The notes beneath the pieces are model-generated. The model saw only the letters and a program-made list of their open reading frames with translations, searched no databases and was not told the origin of the DNA. Made by a program: the position numbers and the translations under genes. This document shows positions 55,325-63,390 of a stretch of DNA of 64,000 nucleotides, one piece after another. How positions within the stretch are numbered: the stretch's first letter is position 1; each line of letters opens with the position of its first letter. The stretch covers positions 1-64,000 of the forward strand of contig CANOMQ010000018.1 of NCBI GenBank assembly GCA_947567595.1. Reading direction: 5' to 3'. Origin of the DNA: an uncultured Lachnospiraceae bacterium (GTDB taxonomy: Bacteria; Bacillota; Clostridia; Lachnospirales; Lachnospiraceae).

Positions 55325-57946
55325 ATGGATAAATACGGATACGTCTTAAAGCAGAATAACAATGCGGAAAAGAAAGACAAAAGATATTATGAGGCAGATT
55401 TGCTTTTAATGACAACATTGCAGTTAAAGGAAATCTGCCGGAAAGAAAAAATCATACAGGGCGTTATCAATCCTATGGACAAGGAAGAGCTTATCCGGAC
55501 GATTCTGCGGTTCCGGGGAGCGGAGGAATGCTACCTGATTGAAAAGGCGGATGAAAAGGGAATGGAAGCCTTGGAACGGGTTTTCAGGGAGACCAGCCTG
55601 CATGAGAAGCATGACAGAAGCCTGAAATGCAGCTCCAAGATAATCGTTTATGAAGGAACTGCTATTGGCATCTATGACTGCCTGACGCTGCCGTATGACG
55701 AGGAACTGAAAGGGACAAATGCCTTGGTGGTTGGCGGAGACATGACGGTCTGTGCGGTATTGAATGTGGTATCAGCAGGTTCCCGGACGGATTGTCTGTA
55801 TCTGACAAAAGCTGCGGAGATTTCCTGCCGTGAATCCGATGTTAAAAATTACAGTCTGTATTGTATGGGGCGCAGGGCGTCGGAGCAGCTTTACCGCATA
55901 TACAGCGGCAGATATGATTTATCCTTGGAATATCTGGAGGTATACAGAATACCGCTGCTCGATTTTGAAGTCAAAACACCGTTCCTGTTATCCATGCCTG
56001 TGGCAATGGATTTTGGCACCAGCAACACAACGGCAGGCGTGTATTTGGACAACCGCTATTTCGAACGGATGGGGTTACATAACGGTGAACGCGGACTGCG
56101 GGAAAATGATACGAATTACGCCGTATTTTATGATTCCAGTGATGACTGGCAGGAAAGCATACTTCTTCCCAGTGTGGTAGGAGTGCTTTCCGTGGAGGCG
56201 GGACAGCCGGAGTTTTTATTTGGATATGATGCAATCCGCTTAGTCAATTCTAGCTATATTGATGAAGGCTTTTGCGTTTTCTATGATATTAAGCGCTGGA
56301 TAGAAGACTATGAGAAACAGGAGGAAATAACGGACCGCCAGGGAAGGAGGAGCTTTGTTTCCCGAAAGGATATTTTGAAGGCATATTTCGTTCATGTGAT
56401 AGAGGCGGTTCGAAACCGGTTCAAATGTGAAATCAGCGGGGTTCATATTTCGTGCCCTGTGAAGCAGAAGGCAAAATTCCAAAATTTATTTGAACAGATC
56501 CTGCCGGAATATGCCTTGGAAAAACAGGATATGGTGGACGAGGGCGTATCGGTTTTATACAATACAATATCCGAAATTATCCAGAACGGCATCGTGGAAG
56601 ACGGCAGGGAATATAAAGCGCTTGTCATCGACTGCGGGGGTGGCACCACGGATTTATGCTCCTGCAGCTTCCGCATATGGGACAGGCGAGTGTCTTACCG
56701 GATTGCGATTGACACGGCATATGAAAACGGGGATACGGATTTTGGCGGGAACAACCTGACTTTCCGCATTATGCAGTTGTTGAAAATTTCCATTGTGAAC
56801 AGCCTTTACAGCGGTGTTCTGGAATCGGGGAAAACAATCCTGTCGGAATATGACATGGATGTCTTCCGCTATGTGGACCGGTACGGCACGGACAAATTAT
56901 ACAGGAAACTCGAAGAAAATTATGAAAGGGCGGAACAGTATCTGCCGACGCGGTTCCGGGAGTTTGAAAACAGGAGCCGTGCGGATTATTTCAAGGTAAA
57001 AAACAATTTCTATTTTCTGTTCCGTCTTGCGGAAACGGTAAAAAAAGAATTTTATAACCGTGTGGGGACGCTGCGCGTCGTGCTTGCGTCGCAGCCTGTT
57101 GCGGAAAACGCTGTTACATGGATTATGGCGGACAAATGGAAGCTGTCCATGCGGACGGACAAAGGTTTGGAGGTCATAAAAGAATTTCCGCGGATCTATT
57201 TCAGTATTTACGAGATAGAGCTGCTGCTCAAGGCGGACATTTACGGGATTGTCCGGAAATTTATGGAGCAGATGTACGAGGATAATGTTCTGGAAGAATA
57301 CGCTGTCATAAAATTGACGGGACAATCCTGCAAAATTGATATTTTCCGTGACGCGATTAAAGAATATGTGCCGGGAAAAACCATTCAGTTTAAACGCAGG
57401 AGCGGTGACCAGACAAAGGATTATGAGCTGAAGATGACCTGCGTGGACGGCGCCTTAAAGTACCTGAAGGATAAACGGTACGGGTTTGCGGACATCAGCA
57501 TTACCGTGGAGGAGCCTGTTTTCCCGTACTATATTACGGCGTATACGCACAGCGGTGAGGAAGTGGTACTGATATATGCGCTGAAAAGAAACGCTGTAAG
57601 CGGCATGATTTCCAGAAACATGGAAGACCTTACGCTGAAGCTCTATCTGAAGGATACGAAGGAAACGGTGCGTTACCAGTATACCTGCGAAAGCTCCATG
57701 TCTGATTTTCAGGAGAAGGAATATGAGGAAATCATGGATTTATACGGGGGGCACATTTTACAGGCGGATACGGACGACATTGTGGAAAACGAAGTGAAGT
57801 TTTTTGTGTGGGCAAATCCGATGGAATGGGCTTTTTTGGTGGTGCCAGTCTACCGGAAAAACAGGAAATTATATCTTGGCAGGGAGGAGAAATTCTATTT
57901 TGAGAATGAAGGATGGGTGCAGAATTTCTTTGACGGAACAAAATAA
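55325..57946 (+). CDS. SAP-domain Hsp70-like ATPase of the injection locus
   Basis: The 873-residue product has an N-terminal SAP/HeH-like motif (about residues 25-65: L-L-L-M-T-T-L-Q-L-K-E-I-C-R-K, D-K-E-E-L-I-R-T-I-L), then a beta-rich part. An Hsp70/actin-like ATPase domain follows from about residue 225: M-D-F-G-T-S-N-T-T-A-G-V (phosphate 1), V-I-D-C-G-G-G-T-T-D-L (phosphate 2). The C-terminal 250 residues do not match the usual Hsp70 substrate domain. Its J partner could be the protein at 38585. It may serve as assembly or recycling ATPase in place of ClpV, which I did not find here. TTGGAGGC site. Confidence 0.8.
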   Translation: MDKYGYVLKQNNNAEKKDKRYYEADLLLMTTLQLKEICRKEKIIQGVINPMDKEELIRTILRFRGAEECYLIEKADEKGMEALERVFRETSLHEKHDRSLKCSSKIIVYEGTAIGIYDCLTLPYDEELKGTNALVVGGDMTVCAVLNVVSAGSRTDCLYLTKAAEISCRESDVKNYSLYCMGRRASEQLYRIYSGRYDLSLEYLEVYRIPLLDFEVKTPFLLSMPVAMDFGTSNTTAGVYLDNRYFERMGLHNGERGLRENDTNYAVFYDSSDDWQESILLPSVVGVLSVEAGQPEFLFGYDAIRLVNSSYIDEGFCVFYDIKRWIEDYEKQEEITDRQGRRSFVSRKDILKAYFVHVIEAVRNRFKCEISGVHISCPVKQKAKFQNLFEQILPEYALEKQDMVDEGVSVLYNTISEIIQNGIVEDGREYKALVIDCGGGTTDLCSCSFRIWDRRVSYRIAIDTAYENGDTDFGGNNLTFRIMQLLKISIVNSLYSGVLESGKTILSEYDMDVFRYVDRYGTDKLYRKLEENYERAEQYLPTRFREFENRSRADYFKVKNNFYFLFRLAETVKKEFYNRVGTLRVVLASQPVAENAVTWIMADKWKLSMRTDKGLEVIKEFPRIYFSIYEIELLLKADIYGIVRKFMEQMYEDNVLEEYAVIKLTGQSCKIDIFRDAIKEYVPGKTIQFKRRSGDQTKDYELKMTCVDGALKYLKDKRYGFADISITVEEPVFPYYITAYTHSGEEVVLIYALKRNAVSGMISRNMEDLTLKLYLKDTKETVRYQYTCESSMSDFQEKEYEEIMDLYGGHILQADTDDIVENEVKFFVWANPMEWAFLVVPVYRKNRKLYLGREEKFYFENEGWVQNFFDGTK

Positions 57947-57957
57947 GGAGGGTGAAT

Positions 57958-58731
57958 ATGCAGAATTTGTACCCGTTGTTTGAAAGGAACCGGATTTTGA
58001 AAAAAGAACTGCTTTGGTCGCTGCGGGATTACGCTTTTGGCCAGCTCCGTTTGGAATACGGGGAATATGCTGCAGGAATGCTGCAGGGATGTGATGTCAG
58101 GGTGGAGGAAAACAGGATTGTCGTCAGTCCGGGTATCATAAAATGGAATGGATTTATCTTTTTGATGTGCGAGGAGGAACGCATCGGATATGAACCCTCA
58201 GAGGGATTCACGTCGGTAAAAATGCGTTTTTCCACGGAACAGAATTCACCGGATTATGTCCTGCACACAATGAAACTGGTTTCAGATAAACGTATGGATT
58301 TAGCCGACAATGAGTTTGAAATATGCCGTTACAGGCTTCAGGAGGGCGCTGAGCTGAGGGATACGCATACCGATTTATGGGATATGGATACGGAATACAA
58401 TACACTCAATTATATCCATGCCACATGGGGAGGACTTGGGGGGCGTTCTATTGCGCCTGCGGTGAGCAGACGTTTTGCAAGGGAAATTTTAAAAGCGGAC
58501 AGTCCGCATCCCGAGGATATCAGATTTGCATATTTATGTTTAGGGCAAACGGGAGCCGTACCGGGGGAGATTTTAAGGGATTATCTGACAAGAAGGAATC
58601 AGGAAAAGAGAAGTATATTCACAAATGAGGATATATTCACAAAAATGTGTGAAGTGTTAAATAAAGTCAGAACATGCACGGAAAACAGACAGCAGGAACG
58701 AAGCGGCAGAAGGCAGATTATTGTGTACTGA
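57958..58731 (+). CDS. Unknown locus protein, candidate baseplate component A
   Basis: The start is the ATG at 57958, 6 bases after AAGGAGG. The 257-residue product starts with a helix and then a beta-rich region (C-D-V-R-V-E-E-N-R-I-V-V-S-P-G-I-I-K) that recalls phage tail-fibre or baseplate beta-sandwich domains. The C-terminal part is helical. No signal peptide. It follows the Hsp70-like gene by 11 bases and heads a block of three coupled genes. The baseplate idea is inference from position and this local pattern. Confidence 0.6.
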   Translation: MQNLYPLFERNRILKKELLWSLRDYAFGQLRLEYGEYAAGMLQGCDVRVEENRIVVSPGIIKWNGFIFLMCEEERIGYEPSEGFTSVKMRFSTEQNSPDYVLHTMKLVSDKRMDLADNEFEICRYRLQEGAELRDTHTDLWDMDTEYNTLNYIHATWGGLGGRSIAPAVSRRFAREILKADSPHPEDIRFAYLCLGQTGAVPGEILRDYLTRRNQEKRSIFTNEDIFTKMCEVLNKVRTCTENRQQERSGRRQIIVY

Positions 58732-58754
58732 AAATGCAATAAATGAGGATATCA

Positions 58755-59993
58755 ATGAAAGAAGAGAAAACCTTTGATTACAGAAACTACATACAGAGCC
58801 GGCTAAAGGAAATCAATGATTTGGATGAGCGCAGAGAGGCGCGGGAGCTGCTTTTGAATAGTCTGGCGCATATTTTTGAATGGACGGAAGCCAAGTATGC
58901 GGAATTGGAGCAGCGGATTCAGGATGAATTGAAGCTGCCATGGCAGTATTATAATGTTTTCATGACAATTATCAAACGCGGGGATTATGATGCCATCAAT
59001 CCTTTTTGGCATCCTGTGTGTGTGGAAGATGTCAGCCCTGCTCCTAAAACGGAATACCGTACCGTTTTTCTCATGGCGGATGAGGGGGGCTTCCGGGAGT
59101 TCCTTGCACAGGGAACGGTGGAAGGCGTTGATGAATCGGACGGACATCATATCCGCTTTCGTATAAGAACATGTGAACGATATGGGGAACGCATGAAAAC
59201 CTTATACCGTCTGTTTGCGGGCAATCATATCCCTTGGCAGACTGTGCACATGGGGTATGCGGAGCGTTTCTTTGATTTAGTGCCGGAAGAGGACGTTTTG
59301 GCTGGCAAAACTATCCGGTTTCTATGGGGGAAATGGGAAAAGTATGTACATGAGGACATGCTTCTGCTTTGGAATATAGAACGGTTTATGATGCAGTCGC
59401 AGGAATACAGGCATCCCTGTCTGGACGAGGCAATTTACGAACATATCTATTATCTTGGAAGCAACAGGGACGAAATGGACGGGTATCTAGTGGAAACAAA
59501 CGATGACATTTTATCCGTCCGTTTTGAAGAGAATAAAATTCTGATCAAAACGCAGCAGGAAACATTGGAAGATGTTTTTCTTTACAGATTGTATCAGGGA
59601 GCTCAGGGAAGCTCTTACGGGTATCATTTTCCTGTCTTATCTAACTGTAAAAAAGACAATTTGGCGGTAAGGTATCTTCAGGAAACGGGAAATTTTATTC
59701 AGACGCCGATGGAGCTGTACAGAAAAATAGAAGAGCTTTCCGCAGGGTATCCTGTCAGGGTAACGGGGTATGAAATTACGGACCATGCAGAAGGCACTGT
59801 TATGGAAGGGGATATGAACAGGCATATCGGCATGCAGTTATTTTCAAATGATAAAAGAAAAATACTTCTTTTTCGGTTTCACAGGGAGGCAGTAACGCAC
59901 GATGCTTATTTATATGAATCCCAAATCCGGTATATCCTTTCACAGTTGCAGCTGGAGTTTTTGGAATACCGGTGTATGGGGGTATGGGTATGA
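58755..59993 (+). CDS. Unknown locus protein, candidate baseplate component B
   Basis: The start was placed at the ATG at 58755; an ATG at 58743 is possible. The 412-residue product is acidic and soluble, beginning K-T-F-D-Y-R-N-Y-I-Q-S-R-L-K and with many W, Y and F residues. I do not recognise a family. Its length and place suggest a TssF/G- or TssK-like role. Its stop codon overlaps the next start by 4 bases, so the two are translated together. Confidence 0.55.
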   Translation: MKEEKTFDYRNYIQSRLKEINDLDERREARELLLNSLAHIFEWTEAKYAELEQRIQDELKLPWQYYNVFMTIIKRGDYDAINPFWHPVCVEDVSPAPKTEYRTVFLMADEGGFREFLAQGTVEGVDESDGHHIRFRIRTCERYGERMKTLYRLFAGNHIPWQTVHMGYAERFFDLVPEEDVLAGKTIRFLWGKWEKYVHEDMLLLWNIERFMMQSQEYRHPCLDEAIYEHIYYLGSNRDEMDGYLVETNDDILSVRFEENKILIKTQQETLEDVFLYRLYQGAQGSSYGYHFPVLSNCKKDNLAVRYLQETGNFIQTPMELYRKIEELSAGYPVRVTGYEITDHAEGTVMEGDMNRHIGMQLFSNDKRKILLFRFHREAVTHDAYLYESQIRYILSQLQLEFLEYRCMGVWV

Positions 59994-60682
59994 ATTATGC
60001 ATGGGAAGCCGTTCTTTTGGCAGAAAAGAGTAAAAAAGACCGTGACAGCCTCCGGTTCATAGAGGCCGCCTGCCCGAGTCCTTATATTGAAGTGTCTGTA
60101 ACTGACCTGAATGCACAGACGATAGAGGGGGACACAATAGAGATTAATCCGTTATACCGGTTTGAAAAGATGTTTGGAAGGCTGTTTGATAAAAATATAA
60201 CGGACATGCGGCAGACGCGCGCGCTGCTTTTTGATGTCTGTATGCACTACGTTGTACAGCTTGATTTACGGGAAGGACTTACGAAAGAAGATTTTTATGA
60301 AAGCCGGATTGCCGTTGACATTCAAGGGGGAATATATGGCGAAGCTGCCCGGAAACGGTTTAGGCTTTTTCGAAAACCGGAACAGAAAATTATTATACAC
60401 GCCTGCTTAATGCTTATGAAGTCGGAAAATTATATGATGAGTTTTAAAACGGCAGTGACAGGGATTTATCCGCATGCGTGTATTTATGAGAATAATGAAA
60501 CTGCGTATGAACTGTTGGTGTATCTGGGGGCTGATGAAACAGCTGAGGAACGGGAACGGGCGGCGTTTCTCAGGGAAATGTTTCTTCCGATACAGGAGAC
60601 GGTGCATTTCTTTTATGAGCATCATTTTGGGGTGATTGGCGTGGAGGAAACGATGGTGGTTGATGAGATGGTTTTGTTTTAG
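59990..60682 (+). CDS. Unknown locus protein, candidate baseplate component C
   Basis: The start is the ATG at 59990 in an ATGA overlap with the previous gene; upstream in-frame starts would increase the overlap. The 230-residue product starts M-N-Y-A-W-E-A-V-L-L-A-E-K-S and is soluble. Segments Y-R-F-E-K-M-F-G-R-L-F-D and Q-L-D-L-R-E-G-L-T-K show a mixed alpha/beta protein without a known family. It is the third of a coupled block and should act in the same complex as the two proteins upstream. Confidence 0.55.
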   Translation: MNYAWEAVLLAEKSKKDRDSLRFIEAACPSPYIEVSVTDLNAQTIEGDTIEINPLYRFEKMFGRLFDKNITDMRQTRALLFDVCMHYVVQLDLREGLTKEDFYESRIAVDIQGGIYGEAARKRFRLFRKPEQKIIIHACLMLMKSENYMMSFKTAVTGIYPHACIYENNETAYELLVYLGADETAEERERAAFLREMFLPIQETVHFFYEHHFGVIGVEETMVVDEMVLF

Positions 60683-60714
60683 GTGAATTTTTGAAAGGAT
60701 AGAGGGATTGTGGT

Positions 60715-61854
60715 ATGGATGAATATACTAAAAAACGAATAGAAAGAGAAAAAAACAAAAAAATTAATGAAATGATAGCTTCCGAATTGGCAGATGAAAT
60801 AATACCGGAAAGTGATGTGGAAGCAGCCAGAGAATTGTGTTTGGAATATGGCAGACGGGATACTGAATATTTAGTGGGTGGAGCAATTCTTACCTGTGAT
60901 AAAGCTACCATAGGACCCAATACGGTGGGAGAAGAAACTATCAACTTTTTGTCAGACCCCAACGGCAAAGAAAGGAAAAGAACACGGTTAAAAGTTTCAG
61001 AAAACGCGACGGAATTGAATGGAGGAAAAGCGGCAACGGTAAAGGACCATCAGATAGATATAAACATTGCTCCTTTTGAATGCAATTGTAAAACTCTATT
61101 AACGGAAGAAGAAAAACAGAAAATTATAAATAGTTTAGAGGAATGTGAAATACATGGAACATGCAGAAAACTAATGAAGCTGAATGATGACTGGGAAAAT
61201 ATGATTAAAAAAACCAATTATTTTTCTTTTAATTATACAAATGAAAACCAGGAAACAGAAGAAGCAGAAGGAATTACAATGTTGTCAATGTTATTTTGCA
61301 GTCACGGGGGATTGATAACTCCGGTAACTTCAGGGCAGAGAAGATATTATAAGCAAAGGGATAAAGAAGAAGATATTGCAGAGGGGTTATATACGGATGA
61401 AGATTTTGAACATTTGGTAGCCACACTGGCAGGAGAAGCTAATTCATACAGGGGAATGGTGGCAGTAGGATATGAAATTCTGAACAGATGTAAAAGAGAT
61501 GGAAAAAGTATAAAGGAAGTGGTTTCACCTAAAGGGCAATATACTGGGTTTAAAAAAGAACATTTAGGTAAAATTTCCGACGAAAATGCAATAGATGCGG
61601 CGATAGCAGTGCTAAGAAATGAGGTTGAAAATCCAATTGGAAATATTACGAATCATTTTGGAAGATATGAAGGATATGATTTATGGTACGAGAAAAATGC
61701 GTGTACAGACTTAATCATAATAAATGGAAATGTATTTTATGAGCCATATGGTGCAGTACATAATAAGAAAGCGACAAAAACGGCAGATGCAATTGTAATA
61801 TATGATAGTGCAAAGAGGAAGTGGTTATATGATGGAGTGGTTAAGACATCCTAA
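60715..61854 (+). CDS. DUF4280 PAAR-like tip protein fused to SleB-type hydrolase
   Basis: The 379-residue product has a 50-residue N-terminal helix and then a DUF4280 (PAAR-like) domain: L-V-G-G-A-I-L-T-C-D-K-A-T near residue 55, and the end motif L-F-C-S-H-G-G-L-I-T-P-V-T-S-G-Q near residue 200. After it comes a cell-wall hydrolase domain of the SleB/CwlJ (Hydrolase_2) type: L-V-A-T-L-A-G-E-A-N-S-Y with the catalytic Glu, V-A-V-G-Y-E-I-L-N-R, and G-Q-Y-T-G-F. It would sharpen the spike and cut peptidoglycan. Unlike the other effectors it has no hydrophobic N-terminus. The next gene overlaps its end. Confidence 0.88.
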   Translation: MDEYTKKRIEREKNKKINEMIASELADEIIPESDVEAARELCLEYGRRDTEYLVGGAILTCDKATIGPNTVGEETINFLSDPNGKERKRTRLKVSENATELNGGKAATVKDHQIDINIAPFECNCKTLLTEEEKQKIINSLEECEIHGTCRKLMKLNDDWENMIKKTNYFSFNYTNENQETEEAEGITMLSMLFCSHGGLITPVTSGQRRYYKQRDKEEDIAEGLYTDEDFEHLVATLAGEANSYRGMVAVGYEILNRCKRDGKSIKEVVSPKGQYTGFKKEHLGKISDENAIDAAIAVLRNEVENPIGNITNHFGRYEGYDLWYEKNACTDLIIINGNVFYEPYGAVHNKKATKTADAIVIYDSAKRKWLYDGVVKTS

Positions 61855-62770
61855 AATAATTAAAATAATAATAGTATCGGTAGGAATATTCTGTTCCTGC
61901 GTGCTTTTTATGGGAACGTTATATGTGGCGGCATCGGACAATAAGGATGCACCAAATGAAACGGGGCAGGCATATATTAGCCTGGAGAAAGCAGAAAACA
62001 AATTTGAAATAGGAATGTTGGATTTGCCAAAGGAGATTCGCAGGGAACTTATATTTTACCAGTGGATAATGGAAGCGTTAGGCTGTTACGCCGCTGAGAG
62101 TGGAGACTGGGAAGTTTTTTACGTTGACATAAAAAGAGATATATTATATGGAAACGAAAGGTTTCGATTAACAGAGACGTTTCGTGGAGAGGATATAGAT
62201 ATAAAATCATGGGATTATTCAATAAATCAGAAAGACATAGTGCAGTTTGGACAAGATAGCTATCAATTTAGGATAGAGGGAGCAGAACAGACACTTTATG
62301 CAGAGATTAATCTGAAAGAGGGGGTAGTACATCTGTATCCAGAGAGCGAGGTGGTTATTCTTTATGGACTGGGCAATGATGAGGCTTATAAATTGATTAA
62401 GAGAAATGAAAACAATGAAATAGTATATTATCCGGACTTTTATGTGGAGCCTGACTGGGATGACATGGAGGTTGTTGATGACTATTTTGCTGGAGTATCT
62501 CTTGATGAAGTGCAAAATTTGGATTATCTTAAAATCCCTGATGATATGCATTTTAATCAGTCAGTTTACCTGAGTGTTGCAAGCATTTTGAAGAGATATA
62601 TAGAAGAAAACCAGATTGAAGATGTGTTTTATTATGATGCAGAGAAAGACAATATTACAGGTGTTACAAATATGATATTTACATGTAGGCTTCGTGGGAA
62701 AACGCGCACGCTTTATATTGATATAGACGCAGTCAATATGAAATGCCATGTATATGAAGTGGAGGAGTAA
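61829..62770 (+). CDS. Signal-anchored protein, probable immunity protein
   Basis: The start was placed at the ATG at 61829 (ATG at 61832 is possible), which overlaps the SleB-type effector by 26 bases. The 313-residue product has a signal anchor (about 9-35) and an extracytoplasmic part with two similar halves. The end, T-L-Y-I-D-I-D-A-V-N-M-K-C-H-V-Y, matches the end of the next protein, so the two are paralogues. Topology and overlap fit an immunity role. Confidence 0.65.
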   Translation: MMEWLRHPKIIKIIIVSVGIFCSCVLFMGTLYVAASDNKDAPNETGQAYISLEKAENKFEIGMLDLPKEIRRELIFYQWIMEALGCYAAESGDWEVFYVDIKRDILYGNERFRLTETFRGEDIDIKSWDYSINQKDIVQFGQDSYQFRIEGAEQTLYAEINLKEGVVHLYPESEVVILYGLGNDEAYKLIKRNENNEIVYYPDFYVEPDWDDMEVVDDYFAGVSLDEVQNLDYLKIPDDMHFNQSVYLSVASILKRYIEENQIEDVFYYDAEKDNITGVTNMIFTCRLRGKTRTLYIDIDAVNMKCHVYEVEE

Positions 62771-62772
62771 AA

Positions 62773-63339
62773 TTGAAAAAACGATGGAGAGATGTAATGG
62801 CAGGCTTTATGATAGGAATTCTTGTTTTCCTGGTGGGGAATGTTTTGCTGTGCAGAACAGATGAAAATGCAGGAGAATATTTATCAAAGATGCAGCAAGT
62901 ACAACAAGGCGAATGTTCTTCTGAAGAGGAAACGCAGCAGGCAGAAGATAAAAACGAAGCGCCAAAAGAGGCGGACAAGGATACAAAACCACCCCAAGGA
63001 TTTCGCATATCCGGGAATATGGAAATCCCGCAGGGCTTTATAGAAGAGATTATGCTGTATCAGTATATAGAATACGGCGTAAGGAAATACAATGAGGATA
63101 AAGGCAAAAATAACAGATATTCTGTAGATATTCATGAGGATATGCTGCCGTATGGTACTGAATTTGCCATGAAAACAGCAGGCGGAAAACCATATAAAAC
63201 GGATCTGGCGAAAGAGCTGCTTCCGGAACTGTCAGATAATATATTTAATTTTATTCTTCATGGACAGGATGAAACAAAGTATATATCAATTGATACCTAT
63301 AATATGAAAATTTATTTATATGACATGATAGTAGAGTAA
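62773..63339 (+). CDS. Signal-anchored paralogue of the preceding protein
   Basis: The start is TTG at 62773, 6 bases after GGAGGA. The 188-residue product has a basic start (K-K-R-W-R-D), a signal anchor (about 9-26), a charged linker rich in Glu/Lys and a C-terminal domain ending K-Y-I-S-I-D-T-Y-N-M-K-I-Y-L-Y. It equals about one half of the upstream protein, so it may come from a duplication. It could protect against a related effector. Confidence 0.65.
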   Translation: MKKRWRDVMAGFMIGILVFLVGNVLLCRTDENAGEYLSKMQQVQQGECSSEEETQQAEDKNEAPKEADKDTKPPQGFRISGNMEIPQGFIEEIMLYQYIEYGVRKYNEDKGKNNRYSVDIHEDMLPYGTEFAMKTAGGKPYKTDLAKELLPELSDNIFNFILHGQDETKYISIDTYNMKIYLYDMIVE

Positions 63340-63390
63340 GGAAATTCACGGAAATGTTGTTTGGATATATTATTAAGGAAGGAGCAAACT

